From: Synechococcales cyanobacterium C42_A2020_086
Lineage (GTDB): Bacteria; Cyanobacteriota; Cyanobacteriia; Elainellales; Elainellaceae
Direction: 5' to 3'
DNA: 64,000 bases
Assembly: GCA_015272325.1 (NCBI GenBank)
Contig: JACYLU010000031.1
Location: 97,218-161,217 of the forward strand
A model generated the notes under the pieces. That model did not search any database and was not told where the DNA came from. It saw nothing but the letters and a program-made list of their open reading frames with translations. Of the stretch, positions 45,714 through 55,199 are shown piece after piece (the first letter of the stretch is position 1; every line of letters starts with the position of its first letter). A program made the position numbers and the translations under genes.

Positions 45714-47888
45714 ATGGCTGACTTCTTTGACCTATCTACTCTCGATGGCTCGAATGGTTTTATTATCAACGGATTGTTTGCAGGCAGCCGCTTGGGACAA
45801 TCGGTAAGCAGTGCGGGTGATATTAACGGTGATGGCATTGCCGATATTGTCATCGGCGCAGACGCTACGTCGGTTTTAACCAATCCAGGGGCTGCCTATG
45901 TTCTGTTTGGGCGATCGGGCGAGTTTTCATCCAATATCAGTCTGAACAGCCTCAACGGCAGCAATGGCTTCGCGATTCGCGGCAGAGCAATCGACGACAG
46001 TACCGGCTTTTCCGTCAGCAACGCTGGAGATGTGAACGGCGACGGCATTACGGATCTGATTGTCGGTGCTCGCTTCGCGGATGTCCGAGGTAAAGACTCG
46101 GGCGAAAGCTTTGTGATCTTTGGACGCCGCGGTGGGTTTCCTGCCGAAATTCGTCTGGACAATCTTGGCGGCAATGGGTTTACCATTCCTGGGATTGCTG
46201 CCGACGATCGCTCGGGGCGAGCTGTAAGTGGAGCGGGCGATGTTAATGGGGACGGAGTAGGTGATTTTCTGGTGGGAGCCACCTTAGCCAGCACTAACCT
46301 TGCCGAAAAGTCAGGTCAGGTCTATGTGGTGTTCGGCAATCGGAATTTCCCACCAGAGTTGGACCTCCTGAGCCTCAACGGCAGTAATGGCTTTGCGATT
46401 GATGGCATCAACAGCGGCGATGATGTGGGCTTCTCCATCAGCCGAGCGGGCGACGTCAACAGGGATGGGTTTGCCGATCTGATCATTGGCGCACCGGGCG
46501 CTCGCAACGGCACGGGTCAAGCTTACGTTATCTTTGGGCGAGCAGGTGGTTTCCCTAAGAGCTTGGAGCCAGAGACGCTCAACGGCAGCAATGGGTTTAT
46601 TATCAACGGCATTGCCCGCGGCGATCAGGCCGGCAGAATGGTCAGCAGTGCTGGCGATCTCAACCAAGATGGCTTCGCCGATCTGTTGATTGGCGCCCGG
46701 GCAGCCGATCCCAACGGCAACCTGGATGCGGGTCAAGCCTATGTTGTGTTTGGCAGTGCGGCTGGCTTTCCGGCTCAGCTCAATTTGGCAGATTTAAACG
46801 GGCGCAATGGGTTTGCTATCAATGGAGTGGCGGGAGATGCCTTGGGTTCCTCGGGGACTGGCATCGGCGATTTTAATGGTGATGGCTTGAATGACTTGAT
46901 CGTCGGTGCTCCAGGAGCAGATACTGCCGGTCGATCCAATCCTGGACGTGCCTACATCATCTTTGGTCGTTCAGGCGGCTTCCCGGCAACGGTGGATGTT
47001 GCCAACCTGACGAGCGCCGAGGGCATTGTCCTCAACGGGGTATCTCCGAATGCCTTGACGGGTCGCTCGTTGGACGGCATCGGTGACTTCAACAATGACG
47101 GCGTTGCCGATATTCTGATTGGTGCTCCCAATGCTACTGTGCGCGGCTCCAACGTTGGGCAAGCCTATGTCCTGTTTGGCAGAGCGGGCGAGCGTCCTCT
47201 GGAAAGCAATTTTGGGCTAAAGCTTACGCCGCCTTTGATCGATGCCTCTGGCGTGACGGTTGGTTCCATCAGCGTTGATTTGGCGGCCGAGACGTTAGTG
47301 ATCAATCGCCCCCAGCCAATTCGCAGAACCGTAACCGGCTTTACAAACGTGATTGGCACAGCTTTGAATGACCGCATCACCGGCAGTGCAGCGACAAACA
47401 GCTTAGTAGGCGGCAGCGGGGACGATACGCTACTGGGAGCAGAGGGCAACGATACCTTGGTGGGCGGAACCGGTCATGATACGTTGCAAGGCGGCAGCGG
47501 CAACGACAAATTAGTCGGCAACGAGGGCAACGACCGTCTGCGGGGTGGTCCCGGACGCGATCGGTTTATCTTCGACCTGAATGCTCGCTTTCAGCGGCAG
47601 GCTATGGGGGTAGATCGGGTGCTAGACTTCAGACGAGGACAAGACAAAATCGTCCTGGATCGCACCACGTTCCGTACCCTCAAGCGCGGACGCTTTACCA
47701 GCTTTAAGCAGGTGCAAAATCGCAGACAGGCCCAGCGCAGCGATGCCCAGTTTACCTACATCCGCCGTACCGGCAGCCTCTTCTACAATGCCAACGGCGA
47801 ACGCAATGGCTTTGGCTCAGGTGGGCTATTTGCCGATTTTCGCAACGGTTTGAACTTGACCAGCAGTGATTTTGCAGTGCGCCCCTGA
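45714..47888 (+). CDS. seven-FG-GAP integrin-alpha-like RTX protein
   Basis: The 724-residue protein has seven FG-GAP repeats of about 62 residues (each AGDxNxDGxxDxxIGA ... GxxYVxFGR, residues 1-490), which should form a seven-bladed propeller with Ca2+-binding DxNxDG loops. Six RTX nonapeptides follow at about 560-620 (GGSGDDTLL, GAEGNDTLV, GGTGHDTLQ and others), then a serralysin-type C-terminal region (DRFIFDLNARFQ, DFRRGQDKIVLD). There is no N-terminal signal, which fits type I secretion via the C-terminus. It is likely a secreted or surface adhesion-type protein. No ribosome site is evident and no TolC/HlyBD genes are adjacent. Confidence 0.9.
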   Translation: MADFFDLSTLDGSNGFIINGLFAGSRLGQSVSSAGDINGDGIADIVIGADATSVLTNPGAAYVLFGRSGEFSSNISLNSLNGSNGFAIRGRAIDDSTGFSVSNAGDVNGDGITDLIVGARFADVRGKDSGESFVIFGRRGGFPAEIRLDNLGGNGFTIPGIAADDRSGRAVSGAGDVNGDGVGDFLVGATLASTNLAEKSGQVYVVFGNRNFPPELDLLSLNGSNGFAIDGINSGDDVGFSISRAGDVNRDGFADLIIGAPGARNGTGQAYVIFGRAGGFPKSLEPETLNGSNGFIINGIARGDQAGRMVSSAGDLNQDGFADLLIGARAADPNGNLDAGQAYVVFGSAAGFPAQLNLADLNGRNGFAINGVAGDALGSSGTGIGDFNGDGLNDLIVGAPGADTAGRSNPGRAYIIFGRSGGFPATVDVANLTSAEGIVLNGVSPNALTGRSLDGIGDFNNDGVADILIGAPNATVRGSNVGQAYVLFGRAGERPLESNFGLKLTPPLIDASGVTVGSISVDLAAETLVINRPQPIRRTVTGFTNVIGTALNDRITGSAATNSLVGGSGDDTLLGAEGNDTLVGGTGHDTLQGGSGNDKLVGNEGNDRLRGGPGRDRFIFDLNARFQRQAMGVDRVLDFRRGQDKIVLDRTTFRTLKRGRFTSFKQVQNRRQAQRSDAQFTYIRRTGSLFYNANGERNGFGSGGLFADFRNGLNLTSSDFAVRP

Positions 47889-47997
47889 GGGTTTTCCTGC
47901 CGTCGTCTTGCTCAGCGATCCCCTTCAGCAGTAAGCTCAAGCATCAGTAGGAAATGATCTATTGATGACCTAATTACAAAACGAGCTTAAAATCGCT

Positions 47998-48846
47998 GTG
48001 GCTATTCAAGAACAAACCGTCACCGTCGGGGGGTTGGAGTGGTTCTACCGAGAAGCAGAACCCATGAATCCCTCTGAGAAGCCTCCCGTATTGCTGCTAC
48101 ACGGGTTGCCCGCTCAAAGCTATAGCTGGCGCAATGTGATGCCGGCATTGGCAGAGCAAGGATTTCGTGCCATCGCTCCTGATTGGATTGGCTTTGGCTT
48201 GTCAGGCAAGCCGGACCGCCGCGACTTTGCCTACACGCCCGATGCCTACCTACAGGCATTGACCGCATTGCTAGAGGCGCTAGACATCACCCGTTTCTCA
48301 TTGGTTGCCCAGGGATTTTTAGGATCGGTAGGGGTGCAGTACGCGTTGCGCCATCCCGATCAGATCGAGCGACTGGCAATCCTCAATGCTCCTATTGCCA
48401 GCACGGCAAAGCTACCCTGGAAAATCAAGCAGCTTGGGCTGCCATTGATTGGGGAAATGCTGACCCAAGATCCGCTACTGGTGGATCGCACCCTGGAGGG
48501 CGGGGGCGGCTACCGGGTAGAAGATGCCGATCTCGATGTGTACCGACGCCCCTTTTTGAAAAGCTCGGCGGCTGGGCGATCTTTGCTGGCCACGGTGCAA
48601 AACCTGAAACTGCCGCAAATTACTGCTGAGATCGAGCAAGGGCTAGCAACTTGGCAGCATCCAACACTGCTTGCCTGGGGCGTGCGCGACCCCTGGCTCC
48701 CCCTCAGTATGGCTGAAGCGGCGGCCCAGCAAATCTCAGAAGCAGAGCTAGTGCTGCTAGAGGAAGTCGGTCACTATCCTCAGGAGGACTGGCATGAAAA
48801 AGTGAATGCAACGCTGCTCAATTTTTTACGACGGCAGATCATCTGA
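47998..48846 (+). CDS. alpha/beta-hydrolase fold protein lacking the nucleophile
   Basis: The 282-residue protein is similar in layout to haloalkane dehalogenases and epoxide hydrolases: VLLLHGLPAQSYSWRNVMP (oxyanion HG), DWIGFGLSGKPD, Asp in WGVRDPWLPL and His in EEVGHYPQED. At the nucleophile elbow it reads LVAQGFLGSVG, with Gly106 where Asp or Ser is expected. Chloroplast and cyanobacterial relatives share such a QGY/QGF elbow, as far as I recall. It may be non-hydrolytic. The start is GTG 47998 without a clear ribosome site. Confidence 0.82.
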   Translation: MAIQEQTVTVGGLEWFYREAEPMNPSEKPPVLLLHGLPAQSYSWRNVMPALAEQGFRAIAPDWIGFGLSGKPDRRDFAYTPDAYLQALTALLEALDITRFSLVAQGFLGSVGVQYALRHPDQIERLAILNAPIASTAKLPWKIKQLGLPLIGEMLTQDPLLVDRTLEGGGGYRVEDADLDVYRRPFLKSSAAGRSLLATVQNLKLPQITAEIEQGLATWQHPTLLAWGVRDPWLPLSMAEAAAQQISEAELVLLEEVGHYPQEDWHEKVNATLLNFLRRQII

Positions 48847-49112
48847 TCCTGTAATACTCCTTTGCTGCTCTCGTGCTGCTCTCGATCGAGTACCGAGTCC
48901 TGGACGGGAAACCAGGGCAAAGGCTGCTCTGAGGAGAGTTGGGGTTATCTCTGGCCGATGCTGCCTAGACTCAGCTCAGACATAATGAGATTTGCGGCAA
49001 TCACTTGACATTCTCTGGAATTAGCGTGAGAGTGTCCGATATGATCGCCTCAGTTACGCTGATAGGCACCCCTGGATTACTCGGTTAGCGGTTAAAACCT
49101 GATAAATACGCT

Positions 49113-49703
49113 GTGATTGCTATCTACCCAGGCAGTTTTGATCCGATCACGCTAGGTCACCTGGACATTATTGAGCGCGGCTGTCAGCTCTTTGATCAGG
49201 TGATCGTTGTGCTGTCGCGGAACCCGAACAAAACGCCTCTGTTCACAGTCCAGCAACGAATGGCTCATATTCGTTGGTCTACTCAGCATTTACCAAACCT
49301 GGAAGTTGACAGTTTTGATGGCTTAACGGTAACGTATGCCCGCCTGCGGCAAGCCAAAGTGTTGCTAAGAGGGTTGCGCGCCGTGTCTGACTTTGAGCTA
49401 GAGTTGCAAATGGCTCACACCAATAAGACCCTATCAGACGACATTGAGACCGTTTTTCTAGCCACCTCCACTGAATACAGCTTCCTTAGCAGCAGCCTGG
49501 TCAAAGAAATTGCCAGGTTTGGTGGTCCTATTGATCATCTTGTTCCTCAAGCTGTCGCTTTAGATATTTACAAATGCTACGCCAAGACCCCGACCGCATC
49601 AGCCCCGACCGCCGTAGAGCCAACACCGCCAGTGGAACCTCCAGCCGAGTCGTCAGTGGAGAGGCATCCCGCACCGGAGGAGTCGATATTCAGCGAGAGC
49701 TGA
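49113..49703 (+). CDS. coaD: phosphopantetheine adenylyltransferase with C-terminal extension
   Basis: The 196-residue enzyme makes dephospho-CoA from ATP and 4'-phosphopantetheine. It shows [19 protein letters not shown] (T/HxGH), [22 protein letters not shown], and [14 protein letters not shown]. The start is GTG. The catalytic part ends near residue 155; the remaining 40 residues ([20 protein letters not shown]) are Pro/Ala/Glu-rich and share their DNA with the start of the next gene in another frame. So the tail may simply reflect that overlap. Confidence 0.92.
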   Translation: MIAIYPGSFDPITLGHLDIIERGCQLFDQVIVVLSRNPNKTPLFTVQQRMAHIRWSTQHLPNLEVDSFDGLTVTYARLRQAKVLLRGLRAVSDFELELQMAHTNKTLSDDIETVFLATSTEYSFLSSSLVKEIARFGGPIDHLVPQAVALDIYKCYAKTPTASAPTAVEPTPPVEPPAESSVERHPAPEESIFSES

Positions 49704-50284
49704 ATAAGCTAGAAGAGATGATTCTTGACAGTCCCCGAATTCCCCTCAGCCGCCGCACCCTAGTGGACGAGGAGCAAATTCTCGACCAGTTAGATCTGGT
49801 GCGTCTGAATCTACCCACAGCCTTTCAAGAAGCCACCGAACTGGTGATGCATAAAGAAGAAGTGCTGCAGGAAGCTGAGCAGTACGCACAGCAGATCATT
49901 GCCGCGGCCGAGCAACGGGCTGCCCAAATCCTAAATGAGATGGATTTGGTGCGTCAGGCCGAGCGTGAAGCCATGCACATCCGGCAACAGTTGCAGCACG
50001 AGTGCGAAGTCATGCAGCAGCAGGTCATGGCTGATATTGAGCAAATGCGCCGCCGTGCTCAGCAGGAACTAGAAGAAATGCAACGGCTCGCGATTGCCGA
50101 ATGCGAAGAAATTCAGCGGGGGGCCGATGACTACGCCGATCGCATCCTCAGCGATATGGAAGCCCAATTTAGTGAAATGATGCGGGTGATCCGGAATGGT
50201 CGGCAGCAGATTCAGTCGGATTCGGCGGCCAAAGCAGCGGAAATGGCCAGCTTGTCGCGCCGTCTTCAGGAGCGGCTGCGGTAA
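49574..50284 (+). CDS. coiled-coil protein, ATP-synthase-B/DivIVA-like
   Basis: The 236-residue protein has a basic, disordered leader (1-37), then [20 protein letters not shown] and [21 protein letters not shown] long charged coiled coil (about 80-236, rich in Glu, Gln, Arg and Ala) follows. I believe the [17 protein letters not shown] segment recurs in cyanobacterial proteins next to coaD. The start ATG lies 130 bp inside coaD in another frame. If the overlap is not used, translation could begin later, but no good start precedes the conserved segment. The role is unknown, possibly structural or cell-shape related. Confidence 0.75.
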   Translation: MLRQDPDRISPDRRRANTASGTSSRVVSGEASRTGGVDIQRELNKLEEMILDSPRIPLSRRTLVDEEQILDQLDLVRLNLPTAFQEATELVMHKEEVLQEAEQYAQQIIAAAEQRAAQILNEMDLVRQAEREAMHIRQQLQHECEVMQQQVMADIEQMRRRAQQELEEMQRLAIAECEEIQRGADDYADRILSDMEAQFSEMMRVIRNGRQQIQSDSAAKAAEMASLSRRLQERLR

Positions 50285-50337
50285 GCTTCTAGTAAGGTAG
50301 GTTTCTCCTAATTCATCAGTTCAGAACTGGGCATCAA

Positions 50338-50422
50338 CGGAGAGGGAGGGATTCGAACCCTCGGTACGTTTCCGTACACTCGATTTCAAGTCGAGCGCAT
50401 TCGACCACTCTGCCACCTCTCC
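50338..50422 (-). tRNA. tRNA-Ser (anticodon TGA)
   Basis: On the minus strand, GGAGAGG pairs with CCTCTCC as the acceptor stem (discriminator G at 50338). The D arm is GTGGCAGAGTGG, the anticodon arm CTCGACTTGAAATCGAG carries TGA, and a long variable arm (TGTACGGAAACGTAC) precedes GGGTTCGAATCCC. The 85-nt length and long variable arm are typical of tRNA-Ser. CCA is not encoded. Confidence 0.96.
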
Positions 50423-50528
50423 AGGGGCTAGGGTAAAGCACTGCCTTGCCGCAATTTATAGACTCAGATCAAGCCTCAGATTCAGTGCTTTATCCACTCT
50501 ATCCAGATGCCTATCTTAGCAGCTTGGG

Positions 50529-51518
50529 TCAACTTGACGCCAACACTGGCTGAGAAGCCTGATACAGCACCTGCTGGCTGCATACCGTAAAATCGTCCTG
50601 CACCCAAACAAGGGAGGCTTGAGTCACCACACCTTCCTCTAGTGTGACCAAGGAAAAATTGCGCAGACGCCCTCGGTCCGTTTGCAGGATGCGCGGCACG
50701 CTGGCAGCATTCAGGTAAAGCGTCTCTAACTGGACATCTACGGCGCGACGCAGCCGGGCTTTAGTGTAACGCAACTGGTGATGCATATGCCCAAACGCAA
50801 CTAGCGGTACCCGTTTGCCGAGCAGCTGAGCCTGAGCAATGGCAGCCGCGAAGTCTGGATCACCATGATCTCCTCCGATAGGTTCCCAGTCCTTGCCGCA
50901 GGGATCGTCAGGCTGAGCACCTAAGCCTGCTGGACCGCAGTGCCCGATAAAGATCAGGGTTTCATGGGCAGCCTGCTTAACGGATTCCATGATCCTACCG
51001 GTAGATGCCTCGAAACTATCAATGTCATAGCGCTGGCGGTAGAAAGCGCCATGCTTCCAAATCGGACCACCCCAACTAAACGGGCGGCTTCCAACCACGG
51101 TGAGTCCTAGTGCCGGCAGATCCAGCTTGCCATAGCCGACATGGGATGCTCCTAACAGATCCAACTGCTGCTGAACGCGGTCTTCGTGGACGGATCCCTT
51201 GCGCAGTTTTCGCCCCCAATCTGTAGCGCTGTACCACGCATCGTGATTGCCCAGAATCACCGCCTTAGGGAGACTCATCTGAGCAATGGCTCGCACTACT
51301 TCTACGGCCTCATTGCCGAAATCGCCCACCAGCAAAACGAGATCCACTCCTAAATGCTGCAGAGCAAGCTCGTCCTCGTGTTCCCAAGCATTATGGACAT
51401 CACCCACCACGGCAATCGTACAAGACGGCAATCTGCATGAGGAAGCCGAAGACACGGCAGCAGAAGCTAGAGGTCCGGTGGGGGGGACGGTGCGGGGCAG
51501 AGGTTCTCCGTGGCTCAT
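50529..51518 (-). CDS. metallophosphoesterase, cyanobacterial TIGR04168-like
   Basis: The 329-residue protein has the calcineurin-type motifs: VGDVHNAWEHEDE (GDxH), LLVGDFGNEAVEV (GDxx), ILGNHDAWYSATDWG (GNHD), FIGHCGPAGLG and FGHMHHQLRY (GHxH). These bind a dinuclear metal centre. The group resembles a family of cyanobacterial and plastid phosphoesterases without a known substrate. The start ATG 51518 lies before a short Pro/Ser-rich leader and has a weak CAGGAT site. Confidence 0.85.
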   Translation of the reverse strand: MSHGEPLPRTVPPTGPLASAAVSSASSCRLPSCTIAVVGDVHNAWEHEDELALQHLGVDLVLLVGDFGNEAVEVVRAIAQMSLPKAVILGNHDAWYSATDWGRKLRKGSVHEDRVQQQLDLLGASHVGYGKLDLPALGLTVVGSRPFSWGGPIWKHGAFYRQRYDIDSFEASTGRIMESVKQAAHETLIFIGHCGPAGLGAQPDDPCGKDWEPIGGDHGDPDFAAAIAQAQLLGKRVPLVAFGHMHHQLRYTKARLRRAVDVQLETLYLNAASVPRILQTDRGRLRNFSLVTLEEGVVTQASLVWVQDDFTVCSQQVLYQASQPVLASS

Positions 51519-51757
51519 GCTGATATCCTGAAGGGTCCTTTTCCAGGATAGGTAAGCTTGGAAGTTTTTTGTAGTTTTGCAACCATTTTTGTCGTTGATG
51601 CCGCCTATGAGAGGCAAATTGGACCATCACCGCCGTAAAGTACACGCCTGAGCAGCGGAGGCAACAATTAGGATTACAAGATAGATTTCTTTGAATACCA
51701 AGGAATACCAAGATGTCTATGGGGGCGTTGAGAGTCGCAGTTCCGCGTAAGAGTCCC

Positions 51758-52264
51758 CTAGTTGTCTACTTTTTCAATATAAGAACGAATATCATTTAAG
51801 TCGATGTAACGATCGGTCGCATTGCGCAGCTCCCGAGCTATCATGCCCTCGGTAGAAACAACTGTAATATGGGTGTTTTTAGAGCGCAGCAGCTCAATTG
51901 CCCGTTCAAAATCGCCATCTCCGCTAAATAGAATGACCCGATCGTACTGATCGACTGTATTAAACATGTCAACGACGATCTCAATATCGAGATTGGCTTT
52001 TTGGGAGATCCGTCCCGAGTTGTCGTCGTAATATTCTTTCAAATATTTAGTCCGGACCGTATAGCCCAGGCTAATCAGTGCATCTCTAAATCCTCGTTGG
52101 TCCTGCGGATCTTTTAAGCCGGTATACCAAAACGCGTTAACCAGCGTCACATCAGGGTCGGTAGTAAAATATTCCAGGACTCGCCTGGGATCAAAAAACC
52201 AACCATTTTTTTGTTGAGCGTAGAACATATTGTTCCCGTCTACAAAGATCGAAAGACGGTTCAT
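51758..52264 (-). CDS. NYN domain protein, LabA/DUF88-like
   Basis: The 168-residue protein has the NYN nuclease-fold signature: SIFVDGNNMFYAQQ with the first Asp, DIEIVVDMFNTVDQYD, and LFSGDGDFERAIELL with two Asp. The fold is PIN-like and could bind or cut RNA. LabA in Synechococcus affects circadian output, but equivalence is not claimed. The ATG at 52264 begins MNRLSIFVDG. Confidence 0.88.
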   Translation of the reverse strand: MNRLSIFVDGNNMFYAQQKNGWFFDPRRVLEYFTTDPDVTLVNAFWYTGLKDPQDQRGFRDALISLGYTVRTKYLKEYYDDNSGRISQKANLDIEIVVDMFNTVDQYDRVILFSGDGDFERAIELLRSKNTHITVVSTEGMIARELRNATDRYIDLNDIRSYIEKVDN

Positions 52265-52967
52265 AGTAAAAGACACCAAAGGTTTTGACCGAACACGTTT
52301 AGAAAGTTCAATTTATGGCATTTAGGTTGACACTTTACTCCAGAGAGGGGATGGGTTAGGAGAGACGCCTAGCTTCTAAGCCCAATAGGGTTCCCAGCGA
52401 GCTTTCATGAGTTGGGCAACGGAATAACCCAGCCATTCTATCTCAAGGCTAGCTCAGCAGACGGTAAGATTACTGGCCTTGCCAGAAACACTTTGAAACA
52501 CGCTAATTGTTAGACGTGCCCAAAAACTAGAGAGTTGCCTATTATTGCCTCGGGTTTCAAGGGTCAATCTTCCACTATCCTGGAGCGTTGATGGCGTGTC
52601 CGTAATATCCAAATCTGCAATATGCAAAAATTTAGAACCATAATTTTAGCGGTTCATTCACTTGAATACGGTTTAAGTGTTACATGATTATAAAGATTAT
52701 AAAATTATAAACTTTATTGAGAATTTGCGGTATCAACCTCTAGCATCAATAGCCTTTAGCTGATCTCCGTGGAGGTCAATTGAACTTCCTTGGCAAGCCA
52801 AAGATTCGCAGCTTCAGGCTCACTGCCCCCGTTGCAGCAGAATGAGGGCGACCGAGGGACTAAGACCCAACCGAGAGGCTATCCACACAGACGATTTACA
52901 AACGCGAGCGATGGGCAGTTTACGGTTTTGCAACCGTCCCATAGACTCCCCCCTAGACTCCAGAGTT
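52265..52967. other. AT-rich intergenic region
   Basis: The 703 bp contain no reliable frame. The stretch around 52620-52720 is very AT-rich (TTATAAAGATTATAAAATTATA-like). The NYN gene promoter and the rhodanese terminator should lie here. Confidence 0.45.
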
Positions 52968-53834
52968 CTACAGATAGGAGCACCAGTCACTCCAGCTTCC
53001 GGCATAGAGCTTGCCGGTCGGTAGGCCTGCCAATTCTAACGACAGTAAATTAACACAAGCTGTCACTCCTGAACCGCAATAGACCAACAGTTCTGTGGCG
53101 GGCGGTACCCAATTCCATCGCTGCTGTTGTTCGGCCAAGGGTCGCACATAGCCTTGGGTATCGGTTACCTCCTGCCAGGGGCAATTGACGGCTCCAGGGA
53201 TATGACCAGCTACTGGGTCAATTGGCTCTCGCTCCCCTCGGTAGCGCTCTGCTTCTCTAGAATCAATTAAAACGGTGTTGGGCTGATCTTTGCGAGCTTT
53301 TACCGTTTCAATGTCCACCACCCAATCCAGTCGAGGCCGGGGTATGAAGGACGCTGAGCGGACAGCCGGAATAGCATCACTCACGGGATAGCCTGCTTCC
53401 TGCCAGCCTCTAAAGCCGCCATCTAAGACTGCGACCCGTTCATGTCCTAAATAGCGCAAGAGCCACCAGAAGCGGGCTGCGAAGGCCAGTCGGGTATCAT
53501 CATAGGCAATCACCCAAGGCGCATCTACCCCTGAGTGGATGCCAGCAGCACCTAACTTCTGAGCTAGCAGGGTTACCTCAGGTAAGGGATGTCGCCCGCC
53601 ATGACGACCCACAGGTCCAGACAAGTCACGATTCAAATCGAAATAGTAGGCACCTGGAATGTGGCTTGCTGCATAGTGTTGCTGCCCTGCCTGGGGATCA
53701 GCCAAGGAAAATCGACAATCAGCAATCACCACATCCGGTTGGCCTAGGTGCTGGTAGAGCCAAGCTGCCGTCACCACCCATGGTCTTGCGAACTCAGGAG
53801 GTATCTTACTCAGGGAGGATTCAGGATCGGCCAT
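52968..53834 (-). CDS. two-domain rhodanese sulfurtransferase
   Basis: The 288-residue protein has an N-terminal inactive rhodanese domain (VVTAAWLYQHL, DVVIADCRFSLADP, SHIPGAYYFDLNRDLSG) and a C-terminal active one. LVYCGSGVTACVNLLSLELA carries the active Cys, and EREPIDPVAGHIPGAVNCPW precedes it. It moves sulfane sulfur from thiosulfate or 3-mercaptopyruvate to an acceptor. The CGSGVT loop favours the mercaptopyruvate sulfurtransferase side of the family. It is cytoplasmic. Confidence 0.92.
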   Translation of the reverse strand: MADPESSLSKIPPEFARPWVVTAAWLYQHLGQPDVVIADCRFSLADPQAGQQHYAASHIPGAYYFDLNRDLSGPVGRHGGRHPLPEVTLLAQKLGAAGIHSGVDAPWVIAYDDTRLAFAARFWWLLRYLGHERVAVLDGGFRGWQEAGYPVSDAIPAVRSASFIPRPRLDWVVDIETVKARKDQPNTVLIDSREAERYRGEREPIDPVAGHIPGAVNCPWQEVTDTQGYVRPLAEQQQRWNWVPPATELLVYCGSGVTACVNLLSLELAGLPTGKLYAGSWSDWCSYL

Positions 53835-54049
53835 TTTGGAGAAATTCTTGCGCTAAGGTAGTATGAGCTATAGCCAAGCTTGAGGTTCAAGGTGAACTAG
53901 AACCCTAGAACTACGGCTATAGATACGTTTAGATCATGATGAAATTATAAAATTCAGCAGAAAGTTCAGTGAAAAACCTGTTCTTTCGGTATTTTGAATT
54001 GGACATACTGAGGCAGTGGGCAAAGACATGGTCTATCCTGCGGGGCACT

Positions 54050-54078
54050 TTGCTTAACCTTCCCTTAAGTCGTACAAT
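54050..54078 (+). promoter_or_regulatory. sigma-70-type promoter TTGCTT-N17-TACAAT
   Basis: A -35 at 54050-54055 and a -10 at 54073-54078 with a 17-bp spacer lie over the possible ATG of the HD-GYP response regulator. If used, transcription starts near 54085 and translation would begin downstream, for example at GTG 54158. Confidence 0.35.
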
Positions 54079-55135
54079 GTTGCGTTTTAGCTCACGTTTT
54101 AGTGCATGCTCTGATCACCCAAGTGTATCTACAAATCATCGGAGTGATAGCGTTTCAGTGAACGGTTCAATCCTCGACAGACCGAGAATTCTCGTCGTAG
54201 ATGATCATCCTTCTAGCCGAACCACTGCGGTTGCTCTGCTCTCTGTAGAAGGATATGAGGTACTAGAAGCCGAGGATGGATTGACTGCCCTTGATCGGGT
54301 GCGCGAAGCCCGTCCTGATCTGATTCTGCTAGATGTGATGATGCCGGGGCTAGACGGCTATGAGGTTTGTCGTCGCTTAAAGCAGGATGAGCAAACTCGT
54401 CTTACGCCCGTTGTGTTTGTGACGGCATTAAACGATCGCCGTGCTCGCCTGCGAGGCATTGAGGCGGGCGGTGATGATTTTCTTTCTAAGCCGTTTGATC
54501 AGCTAGAGTTATCAGCTCGGGTGCGGTCCCTCGTCTCGCAAAAGCGGCTGAATGAAGATTTAGACCATGCCAGCAAAGTCCTCTTTTCCATTGCTCGCAC
54601 TATAGAAAGCCGCGATCCAAACACAGGCGATCACTGCGAGCGGCTAGTGCGGTTGGGACAAGAGTTTGGAGAATTTTTACAGCTCTCGCGTTCCGAGATT
54701 CGTGACTTGCAATGGGGAGGGTACCTGCACGACATTGGCAAAGTAGGCATCCCCGATACGGTGCTGCTCAAAACGGGACAGCTCTCTGCAGAAGAATGGC
54801 AGATCATGCAGCAGCATGTCCTGATTGGGGAGCAGATCTGCCAACCGCTGCGGACCATGCGAGGTGTTATTCCCATCATCCGCCACCATCACGAGCGGTG
54901 GGATGGTTCTGGCTATCCTGATGGGCTAATGGGAGAGGAAATCCCTTTTCTGGCTCAGGTGTTTCAGCTCATCGATATTTACGATGCGCTAACTCACGAA
55001 CGCCCCTATAAACCTGCTTTTTCGCCACAAGAGTCGCTAGACATTATGCTGCAGGAAACCGATAAAGGCTGGCGCAATCCTAACTTGATGCAACGCTTCA
55101 TGGAGTTTATTTGCTCTCAGGTGGCAGTTGCTTAA
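54077..55135 (+). CDS. response regulator with HD-GYP output
   Basis: The protein has about 352 residues. After a divergent leader comes a receiver domain (RPRILVVDDHPSS; phosphoacceptor in LLDVMMPGLDG; Lys in FLSKPFDQ). The HD-GYP domain is intact: DHCERLVRLG, GYLHDIGKVGIPD, HHHERWDGSGYPDGLMGEE. It should hydrolyse c-di-GMP when its receiver is modified. The start is unsure: a GTG at 53969, this ATG, or a GTG at 54158 placed 12 residues before the receiver. The last option would suit the promoter match at 54050-54078. Confidence 0.88.
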   Translation: MLRFSSRFSACSDHPSVSTNHRSDSVSVNGSILDRPRILVVDDHPSSRTTAVALLSVEGYEVLEAEDGLTALDRVREARPDLILLDVMMPGLDGYEVCRRLKQDEQTRLTPVVFVTALNDRRARLRGIEAGGDDFLSKPFDQLELSARVRSLVSQKRLNEDLDHASKVLFSIARTIESRDPNTGDHCERLVRLGQEFGEFLQLSRSEIRDLQWGGYLHDIGKVGIPDTVLLKTGQLSAEEWQIMQQHVLIGEQICQPLRTMRGVIPIIRHHHERWDGSGYPDGLMGEEIPFLAQVFQLIDIYDALTHERPYKPAFSPQESLDIMLQETDKGWRNPNLMQRFMEFICSQVAVA

Positions 55136-55199
55136 AACTCCATAAAACTCGCCAGAACCGCGCTATACTCCGGTGGGAAGAGTAAATGAAGAATTAAGT

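Noticed and set aside
52790..53053. Open frames on both strands around the 3' end of the rhodanese gene
   Set aside because: They overlap the rhodanese coding end or its downstream region and show no coding character.
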